Numbered from the stretch's first letter, positions 51,634 through 59,618 are shown. The stretch: DNA of 64,000 nt from Myxococcales bacterium (GCA_016706225.1 JADJKB010000014.1:135953-199952); one strand, 5' to 3'. Numbers and translations: made by a program. The notes: generated by a model not told the origin, from the letters alone.

Positions 51634-52779
51634 ATGATCCGGAGCGCTTGCACGATCCTCACGACTCACGGCGGCGGCCTACCGGTCCCGCCCGAGCTAG
51701 TCACGCACATGGAGGCCCGTCGCGCCGCAGCACCGGACGACGCGGTGCTGGCCCGCGCGGTGAAAGTTACGGTGGAGCGCCAGCGCGAGTGTGGGATCCA
51801 AATCGTCAACGACGGTGACCTGAGCCGCGTTGACCGCTCGCTTTGGCTGCGTGAGCGCTTCGTAGGCTTCGACGGCGTCGGCAAATTCCCGCACGTTGCC
51901 GATGGCAAGGCCCTTCGCGAGCTCCTTCCGCCCGAAGGGCCTGACGTTCCCGCCTGCGTCGGAGAGGTGCGCTACAAAGGCCTCGCCCACGTTCAGCGTG
52001 ACATCACGAACTTGCGCGCTGCGCTCAGCACCAAACCAGTCGACGAGGCCTTCCTGTGCAGCGATTCGCCAGGGCTCGTTGCCTTGCTTCACGAAAACCA
52101 CTTCTACCCCTCGAGCGCTCTCTACCTGACGGCGCTCGCCGATGCGCTGCACGAGGAATACTCGGCAATCCACCGCGCAGGGTTCATCTTGCAGGTCGAC
52201 TGCTCGGACCTTGCCCTCTTGGGGCACGTCGGACCGGAGCCGCCGAGCGGTGGCGAGATTCAGCGCAGAACCGAGCTCCACGTCACAGCACTGAACCATG
52301 CCCTGCGTGGGATTCCTCCGTCGCGCGCCCGGCTGAGCTTGTGTTGGGGCAACTATGCAGCGCCCCATCAACGCGATTTGCCGCTGCGCGACATCATCCA
52401 AAGCGTGCTGCGCGCGCGTCCAGCGGGCATTGCCTTCGCGGCAGCCAACCCCCGGCACGAGCACGAGTGGCAGGTCTGGGGTGACATGCCGCTGCGCCAC
52501 AGCAAGATCTTGATCCCGGGTGTCATCGACACCACGTCGGTCTACGTCGAGCATCCGGAGCTCGTCGCCGAGCGCATTTTACGCTTCGCGCGCTCCATGG
52601 GCGCCCTCGACCTGATCGCTGGGACCGATAGTGGCTTCCATGCGTTCGGGCCTTTCCCGCGCCTCGAGGCCGACGTCGCTTGGCAAAAGCTGTCGTCGTT
52701 GGTGGAAGGCGCGCGGCTCGCCGGTGCGGAGCTGGTACCACTACGGAAACGCAGCGAGGCTCACCCAGCGCATCATTGA
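51634..52779 (+). CDS. MetE-like (cobalamin-independent methyltransferase fold) protein with degenerate zinc site
   Basis: 381 residues from ATG 51634, chosen because homologs start MIRS-x-x-x-ILTTHxGSLPRP; a GTG nine codons upstream is an alternative. Fold of the MetE C-terminal domain/epoxyalkane:CoM transferase-like group: TILTTHGGGLPVPPEL, 'LQVDCSDLAL', 'ANPRHEHEW', 'VEHPELVAERILRFARSM'. The zinc ligands expected in H-x-C-W-G, L-E-A-A-N-P and T-D-C-G-F read Ser235, Ala269 and Ser333 here; only Cys237 remains. The protein therefore probably cannot bind zinc in the usual way and may be a pseudoenzyme or use a different chemistry. Confidence 0.8.
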   Translation: MIRSACTILTTHGGGLPVPPELVTHMEARRAAAPDDAVLARAVKVTVERQRECGIQIVNDGDLSRVDRSLWLRERFVGFDGVGKFPHVADGKALRELLPPEGPDVPACVGEVRYKGLAHVQRDITNLRAALSTKPVDEAFLCSDSPGLVALLHENHFYPSSALYLTALADALHEEYSAIHRAGFILQVDCSDLALLGHVGPEPPSGGEIQRRTELHVTALNHALRGIPPSRARLSLCWGNYAAPHQRDLPLRDIIQSVLRARPAGIAFAAANPRHEHEWQVWGDMPLRHSKILIPGVIDTTSVYVEHPELVAERILRFARSMGALDLIAGTDSGFHAFGPFPRLEADVAWQKLSSLVEGARLAGAELVPLRKRSEAHPAHH

Positions 52780-53031
52780 CCTGCGGGAGAGCGCCACACG
52801 CAGTGGTTGCCGTTTGCGCTCGAGCGCGAGGGAACGCCGGAATCGGAAATCGTCAACGTTCGCGCGCACTGAGCTTCGCGCGAGGCGCCTGGGAGGTCGG
52901 CGTGAAGCCCGAGGTCGGGGCGGTCGCGCGGCACGCGCACTGAGCAGCGGCGGTCATCCGTCTTGACGCGCGGCCGTCGCTGGCGCGCGATCGCAACACG
53001 CCGGTGTTCGCGCAGAGCTCCGCCTCTTTCT

Positions 53032-53877
53032 TCAGCGGCCGAGCTTGGCCAGGCCGACAAGCTGCTGTGGTCCGCCCCGCGTGAGCGGGAATCGATGCCA
53101 CAAGCCGAGAACCGCGAGCAGCGCCAGATCGGCGAACAGCAGCGGCGCGAACACCGGTGCGCCGTACACCAAGCGGTCGTGCAGGGTCACCCCGGGCGCC
53201 GCGAGATCGCGCGCCAGGTGCAGGTAAGCGCCGAACGCGCCGACTAGCGCCTCGGTGCCCATGATCACGACGGTCAGCTTCAGGTATGGCCGATCGCGTT
53301 CGCCGAGGACCACCGGCAGGAGCGCGCCTGCTCCATAGGCAGCAGCCACGACCCCGATCCACTCCGTGCGCGTGAAGAAGCCGTTTTGCGCGTGATCGAG
53401 CAACGTCAGCGCGAAATTGCCCGAGAAGCCGGCGAACGCCAGGAACACGACCCAGAGCCCCCAGGCTTCGCTCTCTTCGCGCTCCAGACGTCCGAGCACG
53501 AGCAAGAGACCGACGCCCACGTACGAGAGCGGCGCGACGAACGGCGCCGAGTACACGAGCTCGCTCAGCGTCTCGCGCTGGAAGAACGCGCTCTCGAGGT
53601 GGAAGACCATTCCTGCCACGCCAACTACGATCGCACCGAACCCCACGATCAGCCCGAGCAGGCGAGTGACCGTTCCGTGCGAACCGGTCAGCACGCCGGG
53701 CACCAAGAGCAGGGGCGCCGTCGCACTGAAGACTACGGGTGCCCACTCGTCGCCATTGGCGAATCCATTGGCCTCATGGGCGAGCCAGACATCGAGCGCG
53801 AGAAAGCCGAGGTTGAACGTCGCAAACAGCTCGACGAGCCGCGAAAGCGAGATGCGCGCGCGCGCTCGTTCAGTCAC
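53032..53877 (-). CDS. Multi-pass membrane protein next to octaheme cytochrome
   Basis: 281 residues from GTG 53877, overlapping the cytochrome stop by 8 nt. About seven to eight hydrophobic segments (for example APLLLVPGVLTG, LLGLIVGFGAIVVGVAGMVF, APLSYVGVGLLLVLG, LKLTVVIMGTEALVGAFGAYLHL, LLFADLALLAVLGLW) and several His residues facing the membrane (FHLES, YLHLARD, LWHRF). It could carry electrons or anchor the cytochrome. Family not recognised. Confidence 0.75.
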   Translation of the reverse strand: MTERARARISLSRLVELFATFNLGFLALDVWLAHEANGFANGDEWAPVVFSATAPLLLVPGVLTGSHGTVTRLLGLIVGFGAIVVGVAGMVFHLESAFFQRETLSELVYSAPFVAPLSYVGVGLLLVLGRLEREESEAWGLWVVFLAFAGFSGNFALTLLDHAQNGFFTRTEWIGVVAAAYGAGALLPVVLGERDRPYLKLTVVIMGTEALVGAFGAYLHLARDLAAPGVTLHDRLVYGAPVFAPLLFADLALLAVLGLWHRFPLTRGGPQQLVGLAKLGR

Positions 53878-55159
53878 CCGCCTTGCCTCCTCCGTCGACT
53901 GCGCCTGCGGCGCGGGCGCTCGCACGAAGCTCGGTTGCCGCTTTCTCCAGCAGCACGGTCTGATGCAAGAGCTCGTAGTTTCCGTGCCACTGCACGAAGT
54001 CGGCTCCACCCATGAACGCCCCGTGCTTGGTGGTGCGACCGTAGTAGTGCCAGAGGTCGAATGCGATGAAGTCAATCTCCTGGTCGAACGGCGCTTTGGT
54101 CAAGAGCCCTTCGCGCGCCAGGGCCGCCATCAGGTCGTTGGCCTTTTTCACCTTCTCGTTGGTGGCGCGCACGACGACTTCCGCAGCGCTGTAGTACGCT
54201 TCTACCGAGCTCGAGGCGTGACACTTCTCGCACACCTCTTTCATCTCGTCTTGACCCGAGACGTAGCTCGGGCGCTTTTCGCTCACGGCGGCGAACAGAT
54301 ACCACGACAAGCGCGAACCAACGTCGTGGGTGACCTTGGCACCCTCGAGCCCACTCATATGGCATGTCGCGCAGGTCGGCACGGGCATGTCGACGCTGGT
54401 CAACTTCTTCGGCTCCGCGTCCAGGCGGAAGCTCGATTTCTCGGCCGCAAACAGCACGCCGTGCTTGCTCTCCTCGTAGATCTCCAGCTGAGAGTGATCG
54501 GGACCCATGTGGCACTGCCCGCAAGTCGTCGGCTCACGCGCGAGCTGGACCGAAGCGGAGTGTCGCGAATGACATTGCGTGCAGCTGCCAAAGGATCCGT
54601 CCTCGTTGGGCTTGCCCACCGCGTGGCAGCTGCCGCAGCCCTTGGCGACGGCGCCGTTGCCTTCCAAGCTCACTAGCGGGTTCGTGTCGCGGAGCGCGGT
54701 GCCGGGGTGATACTTCTCCACTAGAGCAACCTGCTCGGTGCTCATTCCTTCTTTGCCCATCACCGCGGTCCACGCCGCCCCGCCGTGACGGCTGCGCGCG
54801 TACTGCTCGTACTCGGTGACATGACAGCCCGCACAGTTCTTGGCGGTCATCTTCAGCGCGAGAGTGAACCCCTTGTGCTCGAGTGCCTTCTGCCCGGGCG
54901 CGGGTCGGTGACAGTCGAGGCAGTTGACACCCTTCTGCGCATGCCGGCTGCGTTCGTATTGGTGAACGACTGCACCGGTCTCGTGCAAATGGCACTCGGC
55001 ACACTTGCCGGTCGCAGCGACCAACGCCGCAGTCGGCTGTGACGTCTCGATGCGTGGTCGCTTGGCGTTGATCACGAGAGCCGCGACGATGGCGGCCGTT
55101 CCGACGAAGACGGCAATGAAGACGGACTTGAACGACATGACGCGCCGGGGATCCTCCAC
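53870..55159 (-). CDS. Octaheme c-type cytochrome, hydroxylamine-oxidoreductase-like
   Basis: Eight CxxCH heme-binding motifs in order: CAECH, CLDCH, CAGCH, CGSCH, CTQCH, CGQCH, CATCH, CEKCH. One N-terminal membrane anchor (SVFIAVFVGTAAIVAALVI). The C-terminal region with long helices and 'TKHGAFMGGADFVQWHGNYELL' is typical of the HAO family, whose anaerobic members reduce nitrite or hydroxylamine instead of oxidising it. 429 residues if GTG 55159 is used, 422 from ATG 55138; the GGAGG near the GTG does not settle it. Upstream hemerythrin and downstream membrane protein appear to be one operon. Confidence 0.88.
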   Translation of the reverse strand: MEDPRRVMSFKSVFIAVFVGTAAIVAALVINAKRPRIETSQPTAALVAATGKCAECHLHETGAVVHQYERSRHAQKGVNCLDCHRPAPGQKALEHKGFTLALKMTAKNCAGCHVTEYEQYARSRHGGAAWTAVMGKEGMSTEQVALVEKYHPGTALRDTNPLVSLEGNGAVAKGCGSCHAVGKPNEDGSFGSCTQCHSRHSASVQLAREPTTCGQCHMGPDHSQLEIYEESKHGVLFAAEKSSFRLDAEPKKLTSVDMPVPTCATCHMSGLEGAKVTHDVGSRLSWYLFAAVSEKRPSYVSGQDEMKEVCEKCHASSSVEAYYSAAEVVVRATNEKVKKANDLMAALAREGLLTKAPFDQEIDFIAFDLWHYYGRTTKHGAFMGGADFVQWHGNYELLHQTVLLEKAATELRASARAAGAVDGGGKAGD

Positions 55160-55201
55160 CCAAACGCTCGTTCGGTGGGAGTAATTCGGCGGACAAACAC
55201 G

Positions 55202-55699
55202 TCAGGCGGTGGGGACCGCTCCGGGGCTCGAGCCAACTCTTGCCAGTACGTCGGCGACCCGAGCCTCGATTTGCGGTCCGTCTCGATGCGGCGAGACCGC
55301 CAGCGATTGGAGGCGGCTCATTCGTTCCAGGACGGCACCCGCACCGGCGCCGACCGTCGCATCGGCCTGTTCGTACAGTCCACCTGGCTCCTCTTCGAGG
55401 CGGTTGTGCTCCACGAGGATGGCGCGAATCCCCCTGATCAGCTCCGCACGCGGAGTCGGTATCAAGAGCGTGGCGAGCGCCGAATGATCGTGCCGCAGGC
55501 GCCCGATGAGCTCCGATGTTCTTTCGACTTGCCGCAGCGGCGGCATCACGAGCTTTTCTTCCCAGGCGATGTGGCGCAAGAGCCCCGCGCGAAAGCTCGC
55601 GAATGCCTCGAGGTCGATGCTGCCGTCGGGGCGAAGGGCACGTTCGAGCAGGGCGTCGAGACGCCGGTGGTCCTCGGACAGTCGCTCGGAAAGCAGCAT
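55202..55699 (-). CDS. Hemerythrin-like HHE domain protein
   Basis: 165 residues. Four-helix hemerythrin-like protein with di-iron ligands in LSEDHRRLD, LLRHIAWEEKLVMPPL, LRHDHSALATLL and ILVEHNRLEEEPGGLYEQAD: H-x(n)-H-x-x-x-E and H-D-H, E-H-N-x-x-E-E patterns. Such proteins bind O2 or NO and help repair iron-sulfur clusters (YtfE/RIC group) or sense gases. First gene of the minus-strand operon with the octaheme cytochrome; divergent from the cytochrome c'-like gene. Confidence 0.88.
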   Translation of the reverse strand: MLLSERLSEDHRRLDALLERALRPDGSIDLEAFASFRAGLLRHIAWEEKLVMPPLRQVERTSELIGRLRHDHSALATLLIPTPRAELIRGIRAILVEHNRLEEEPGGLYEQADATVGAGAGAVLERMSRLQSLAVSPHRDGPQIEARVADVLARVGSSPGAVPTA

Positions 55700-55745
55700 C
55701 TCGGGCCTTCCGAAGCTAGCGCACCTGGGAACCGCCGTCTCGAGA

Positions 55746-55760
55746 TGGCACGGCGAATGC
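55746..55760 (+). promoter_or_regulatory. Sigma-54 promoter of the cytochrome c'-like gene
   Basis: TGGCACGGCGAATGC: GG at 55747-55748 and GC at 55759-55760 with 10-nt spacing; differs from the promoter at 51017 in one base only. Predicted start about 55772, which excludes ATG 55757 as the natural start of the downstream gene. Confidence 0.7.
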
Positions 55761-55774
55761 TTCGCGTGGACGTC

Positions 55775-56260
55775 ATGCTCCACGTTCGAACAAACCCCAC
55801 CGCAGCCCGACGACGTCCCTCCTCGGGCATGTTCGCAGCACTCGTCGTCGCAGCGGCGGTGTTCGGAGCCTGCCACGAGACGCAGCACGACCACGGCGCC
55901 GCGGCTTCGGCCGTGCCCGCAGGGCTGAACCCCGTGCAGAACGAGATGCGTCTGTTGCTCGATGCCATGCGCGACACGGTCACGGGCATCGCCAACGGGA
56001 AGGTCACGACGGTCCCGGAGAGCCTGCACAAAGTGCACGCGGCCAAGGAAGCGACCGCCGCCGCGCTGAAGGCCGGCAGCTACAAGCCGCCGAAAAATCC
56101 GGACCAGATCGCGCGCTTCGTCGAGCTCGACGAGGCCTTTCACGGCGATCTCGAGAAACTGGTCGAAGCGGCATCCAAGAACGACGTCCCGGGCACCGGT
56201 CGTGCGCTCGGACAAGCGTTGTCCAGTTGCCAGGGGTGTCACGAGCAATTCCGGCTCTGA
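55775..56260 (+). CDS. Cytochrome c'-like monoheme lipoprotein
   Basis: 161 residues from ATG 55775; ATG 55829 is also possible. Signal segment MFAALVVAAAVFGAC with lipobox, then a His-rich stretch (HETQHDHG) and a helical domain ending in a single heme motif CQGCHEQFRL at the C-terminus, the arrangement of class II cytochromes (cytochrome c'/c556). These bind NO in the periplasm. The sigma-54 promoter at 55746 places transcription start just before 55775, so the start choice is constrained. 9-bp gap to the MIP18-like gene. Confidence 0.8.
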   Translation: MLHVRTNPTAARRRPSSGMFAALVVAAAVFGACHETQHDHGAAASAVPAGLNPVQNEMRLLLDAMRDTVTGIANGKVTTVPESLHKVHAAKEATAAALKAGSYKPPKNPDQIARFVELDEAFHGDLEKLVEAASKNDVPGTGRALGQALSSCQGCHEQFRL

Positions 56261-56269
56261 GCGCGCGCG

Positions 56270-56656
56270 ATGAGCCTCCTCCTGCTAATCCGTAGTCTCT
56301 TCTCCCGCTCACGCGAGCCCGTCGACTTCGGGACGCCGACCGAAGCCGTGGTTCCCGGTACGCCCGAAGCACGGGTTCTCGAGGTGCTCACGACCGTGCT
56401 CGACCCCGAGCTCGGGATCAGCATCGTCGATCTTGGGCTCATCTACGGCATTCGCGTCGCTGAGCACGCCATTGAAGTCACGATGACCATGACCACTCCG
56501 GCCTGTCCCATGGGCGGGCTGATCAAGAGTCGCGCTCGCGAGGCCATCCGGCGCGCGCGACCCGACTCCGAGCTCCGTATCCGGCTCGTGTGGAATCCGC
56601 CCTGGACTGCGAGCCGCATTTCCTCCCAAGGCCGAGCACAGCTCGGCTTCGATTGA
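56270..56656 (+). CDS. MIP18/SufT-like (DUF59) iron-sulfur assembly factor, copy 1
   Basis: 128 residues. N-terminal hydrophobic/Arg segment (SLLLLIRSLFSRSREP), then the MIP18 domain: VLTTVLDPELGISIVDLGLIYGI, 'VTMTMTTPACPMGGLI', and 'LVWNPPWTASRIS'. The conserved Cys in TPACPMG is the catalytic or ligand residue of this family (PaaD, SufT). Helps build or repair Fe-S clusters, useful under NO attack. Co-directional and 9 bp from the cytochrome c' gene. A paralog lies at 57853. Confidence 0.88.
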   Translation: MSLLLLIRSLFSRSREPVDFGTPTEAVVPGTPEARVLEVLTTVLDPELGISIVDLGLIYGIRVAEHAIEVTMTMTTPACPMGGLIKSRAREAIRRARPDSELRIRLVWNPPWTASRISSQGRAQLGFD

Positions 56657-56679
56657 GCCGAGCCGGAGCAGCTGTCGGC

Positions 56680-57705
56680 CTACTCGTCTGCCACGAGCCC
56701 CAACGTGCTGAGCTTGCGCCAAAGCGTCGTGCGACCGATGCCCAAGACGCGCGCGGCGTCGATTTGCCGGCCTCCGCAGGCCTCGAGCACGCGCGCGACG
56801 TGCTCGCGTTCCACCTCGGCCAGAGTTCGCATCATCGTCGAATGAGCGCGCAGCGGCGACGGGCTCACCACATCCTCGGGCAGGTGCGCGACATCGACGT
56901 CCCCATTCCCGGCGAGCACGGCGCCGTGCTTCACCGCATTTGCGAGCTCCCGGACGTTTCCGGGCCAGGGGTGGGTTTCGAGGACGCTCCGCGCGCGCAC
57001 GGTAAAGCTCCCCTGGTGACCTTCTTGCTCCAGAAACATCCGTGCGAGCGGCAAGATGTCCTCTTTCCGAGCGCGGAGGGCCGGCAGCGTCAGCGTGAAG
57101 ACTCTCAGTCGGTAGTAGAGATCCTCGCGGAAGCGCCGCTCGGCGATGCCAGCGCGCAAATCCTGGTTGGTTGCGCACAAGATTCGGACGTCCACCGAGA
57201 ACGCGTGGGTGTCACCCACCCGCCGGATCTCGCCGTCTTGCAGCGCACGCAAGAGCTTCGCCTGGAGTCCCAGCGGCATCTCGGCGATCTCGTCGAGCAA
57301 GAGCGTGCCGCCGTCGGCCGCCTCGAACATCCCGCGCTTCGGCGCTCCGGCGCCGGTGAACGCACCCTTCGCGTGACCGAAGAGCTCCGACTCGAGGAGA
57401 TCGGCGGGCAACGCGGCGACGTTCACGGCCAGGAACGGCTTGTTCTTTCTCGGACTGTTGGCGTGCAGGGCCCGGGCGAGGATCTCCTTGCCCGTGCCGC
57501 TCTCCCCCAGAATGATGACCGGGGCGTCGCTGGCCGCGATGGGCGCGGCTCGGAGCATCAGGGCGCGCATGGGCGCGCTCTCAGCCACCAGCTTCGAGCA
57601 GCGCCGCAAGCCCGGTGCCTCGGGAGCAAGGCGGCAAACGGCGCAAAGCCTGGGCGCTCGCTCGAAGGGAGCTTGGCAGGGCGGTGAGAGCGGCACTCGT
57701 TTCAT
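56680..57705 (-). CDS. Sigma-54-dependent activator without a sensor domain
   Basis: 341 residues. AAA+ domain starts near residue 38: Walker A GESGTGKE, sigma-54 contact loop GAFTGA, Walker B GGTLLLDEIAEM, arginine finger FREDLYYRL, HPWPGNVREL. C-terminal Fis-type helix-turn-helix (GGRQIDAARVLGIGRTTLWRKL). There is no GAF, PAS or receiver domain. The first 37 residues contain three cysteines (C10, C21, C24) that could serve as a small redox or metal sensor. Located between two sets of genes with sigma-54 promoters and next to a 17-bp palindrome, so it is the likely activator of the island and of itself. Confidence 0.9.
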   Translation of the reverse strand: MKRVPLSPPCQAPFERAPRLCAVCRLAPEAPGLRRCSKLVAESAPMRALMLRAAPIAASDAPVIILGESGTGKEILARALHANSPRKNKPFLAVNVAALPADLLESELFGHAKGAFTGAGAPKRGMFEAADGGTLLLDEIAEMPLGLQAKLLRALQDGEIRRVGDTHAFSVDVRILCATNQDLRAGIAERRFREDLYYRLRVFTLTLPALRARKEDILPLARMFLEQEGHQGSFTVRARSVLETHPWPGNVRELANAVKHGAVLAGNGDVDVAHLPEDVVSPSPLRAHSTMMRTLAEVEREHVARVLEACGGRQIDAARVLGIGRTTLWRKLSTLGLVADE

Positions 57706-57707
57706 GC

Positions 57708-57724
57708 TGTTTCATTATGAAACA
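57708..57724. promoter_or_regulatory. Perfect 17-bp palindrome TGTTTCAT-T-ATGAAACA, probable activator site
   Basis: 8-bp arms around a central T, AT-rich in a GC-rich setting. It starts 3 bp from the start codon of the sigma-54 activator gene, and another half-site GTTTCAT (57699-57705) overlaps that ATG. It lies about 75 bp before the -24 element at 57788, the usual distance for an upstream activating sequence. Confidence 0.7.
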
Positions 57725-57787
57725 TATCCCAGCTTCGGTCCACAGGCAACCACGAGGTCTCGGCCCGAACTTGCTCGCTCACGCCGT

Positions 57788-57802
57788 TGGTACGGGACCT
57801 GC
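57788..57802 (+). promoter_or_regulatory. Sigma-54 promoter of the second nitrogen-oxide operon
   Basis: TGGTACGGGACCTGC: GG 57789-57790, GC 57801-57802, spacing 10. Precedes ATG 57853 by about 50 nt and is downstream of the palindrome at 57708. Confidence 0.7.
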
Positions 57803-57852
57803 TTTACCGAAGGAATGCTGGACCCTCGCCACACGCAGAGCCGAGCGGTCAC

Positions 57853-58242
57853 ATGATTCGGTTCGACGAGTTCGGTGACTTCATCGACGCGGGCCCGATG
57901 CCCGACGACATCGGGACCGCTCCCGACGCGGTGGAGCCCGGCTCCGACGCCGAGAAAGTCCGCGATGCGCTGCGCGAGGTGATCGACCCCGAGGTCGGGA
58001 TCAATGTCGTCGATCTCGGCTTGGTGTACGGCCTGATGCTCGACGAGAGCCGCGCCATCGTCACGATGACGATGACGACCCCTGCTTGCCCCCTCGGCGA
58101 CCTGATCCAATCACAAGCAGCTGAGGCGGTCGAAGCGGTGTTGCCCGGACGCGCCGTCGAGGTTCGCTTGGTCTGGCAACCGCCGTGGACTCGACATCGA
58201 ATGTCGCTAGCCGCGAGGCGAATGCTCGGCTTCGACGAATAG
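57853..58242 (+). CDS. MIP18/SufT-like (DUF59) protein, copy 2
   Basis: 129 residues. MIP18 domain: ALREVIDPEVGINVVDLGLVYGL, 'VTMTMTTPACPLGDLI', 'LVWQPPWTRHRMS' and a C-terminal RMLGFDE. Clearly paralogous to the protein at 56270 over the whole domain, but the N-termini are unrelated: this one has an acidic extension (FDEFGDFIDAGPMPDD). First gene of the sigma-54 operon with the DUF2249 and NnrS-like genes. Confidence 0.9.
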   Translation: MIRFDEFGDFIDAGPMPDDIGTAPDAVEPGSDAEKVRDALREVIDPEVGINVVDLGLVYGLMLDESRAIVTMTMTTPACPLGDLIQSQAAEAVEAVLPGRAVEVRLVWQPPWTRHRMSLAARRMLGFDE

Positions 58243-58266
58243 CCCACCAAGCCAGAAAGAGGAGAC

Positions 58267-58509
58267 ATGTCCGAAAACACCAACGAACCCGTGGTCGATG
58301 TCCGCGAGATACCGCCGAGACAGCGCCACCCGCTGATCTTCGGCACGTTCGAGAATCTGCCGGTAGGTCGGGCGTTTCTGCTCGTGAACGACCACGACCC
58401 GAAGCCCCTCTACTACCAGTTCGAGGCGGAGCACGCCGGTCAGTTCGACTGGGAATACCGCGACCGCGGACCGGAGGTGTGGTGCGTGCGTATTCAGAAG
58501 ACCGCTTGA
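58267..58509 (+). CDS. DUF2249 family protein
   Basis: 80 residues. Signature of the family: VDVREIPPRQRHPLIFGTFENL, 'FLLVNDHDPKPLYYQFEAEHAGQFDWEY' and 'GPEVWCVRI'. DUF2249 proteins occur with hemerythrins, nitrite or NO reductases and NnrS genes; role unknown, possibly a TusA-like sulfur carrier or regulator fold. AGAAAGAGGAG ribosome binding site before ATG. Ends overlapping the NnrS-like gene. Confidence 0.9.
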   Translation: MSENTNEPVVDVREIPPRQRHPLIFGTFENLPVGRAFLLVNDHDPKPLYYQFEAEHAGQFDWEYRDRGPEVWCVRIQKTA

Positions 58510-59618
58510 GCCAGCGTTCGCGCTTCGGCGGACGCCTGGCGCTGCTCGTGCTCGCCGGCGTGTCGCTAGTGGCCGGTGCCTGGGCGGGACTTGCACGAAT
58601 CGGGGTTCCATTGTCTCCGCCGAACGCCAACACACTCGCCGCCCACGGCGGGCTGATGGTCAGCGGTGTGCTCGGAACGCTGATCGGCTTGGAGCGCGCC
58701 GTCGCCCTGGATCAGCGCTGGGCCTATTCTGCACCCCTCGCAACTGGGCTCGGCGCCGTCGCTGCCTTGGCTGGCGCTGACTTTCGCCTCGTAACCGCCT
58801 CGTTCGCGGTCGGAAGCAGCTTGTTCGTCGTGGCCAGCGTGGTCGTGACGCTGCGCCAGATCGCGGTCCACGCGCTGGTGATGCTCTTCGGAGCCGTGGC
58901 CTTTGCTACGGGAAACCTGGCCTGGGCTCTCGGCGTCCCAGTGGCGCGGGTCGTGCTGCTGTGGGCGGCCTTCCTCGTGCTGACCATCGGCGGCGAGCGT
59001 CTCGAGCTGAGCCGCATGCTCGCCCCGCCGGCGTCAGCCGTGCGGGCGCTCGGCGTCGTCGTACTCGCCCTCGGCGTGGGCTCGGCGCTCAGCGTGGTCC
59101 AGCCCGAGCTCGGCGGTCGGCTCACGGGAGCAAGCTTCGTGTTGCTGGTGGCGTGGCTGGTGCGTCACGACGTGGCCAGAAGGACGGTACGCATCCCCGG
59201 CTTGCCGCGCTACGCGGCGACGAGCGTGCTCTTGGGCTACGTGTGGCTCGCGGTCGCCGGTGTGATGCTGCTCTGGCTGTCACCGCTGTCTGCCGGGCTG
59301 CTCTACGACGCCACTCTCCACGCGCTATTCCTCGGCTTCGTGTTCTCGATGGTGTTCGGTCATGCACCCATCATCTTGCCAGCGGTCTTGCGCGTGGAGT
59401 TGCCGTACGCGCGCCTGTTCTATTTGCCGCTGGCCCTCTTGCACGGCTCGGTCGCGTTGCGTATCGCGGCAGATCTGGCGGGCGCCCCCTACCTGCGACA
59501 AGTGGGTGGAACGCTGAACGTGCTGACGTTGGTCACCTTCGCCCTCTCCATTGCCATCGTCAAGCTCCGCACTCGGGCCAACGGAGCGCGGCACTCCCAC
59601 GAGATGAGGACTGCATGA
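58482..59618 (+). CDS. nnrS: NnrS-like multi-pass membrane protein
   Basis: 378 residues from GTG 58482; TTG 58506, which overlaps the previous stop as TTGA, is an equally good start. Ten to twelve membrane segments. 'AAHGGLMVSGVLGTLIGLERAVAL', 'HALVMLFGAVAFATGN', and 'DATLHALFLGFVFSMVFGHAPIILPAVL' match NnrS, a heme/copper-containing inner-membrane protein that relieves NO stress on Fe-S and heme metabolism. Several conserved His residues (H in LAAHG, DATLHALFLGF, FGHAP) fit metal binding. Confidence 0.83.
   Translation: MRAYSEDRLSQRSRFGGRLALLVLAGVSLVAGAWAGLARIGVPLSPPNANTLAAHGGLMVSGVLGTLIGLERAVALDQRWAYSAPLATGLGAVAALAGADFRLVTASFAVGSSLFVVASVVVTLRQIAVHALVMLFGAVAFATGNLAWALGVPVARVVLLWAAFLVLTIGGERLELSRMLAPPASAVRALGVVVLALGVGSALSVVQPELGGRLTGASFVLLVAWLVRHDVARRTVRIPGLPRYAATSVLLGYVWLAVAGVMLLWLSPLSAGLLYDATLHALFLGFVFSMVFGHAPIILPAVLRVELPYARLFYLPLALLHGSVALRIAADLAGAPYLRQVGGTLNVLTLVTFALSIAIVKLRTRANGARHSHEMRTA

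Noticed and set aside
56680..57705. Calling the sigma-54 activator NorR
   Set aside because: NorR has an N-terminal GAF domain with an iron site; this protein has none.
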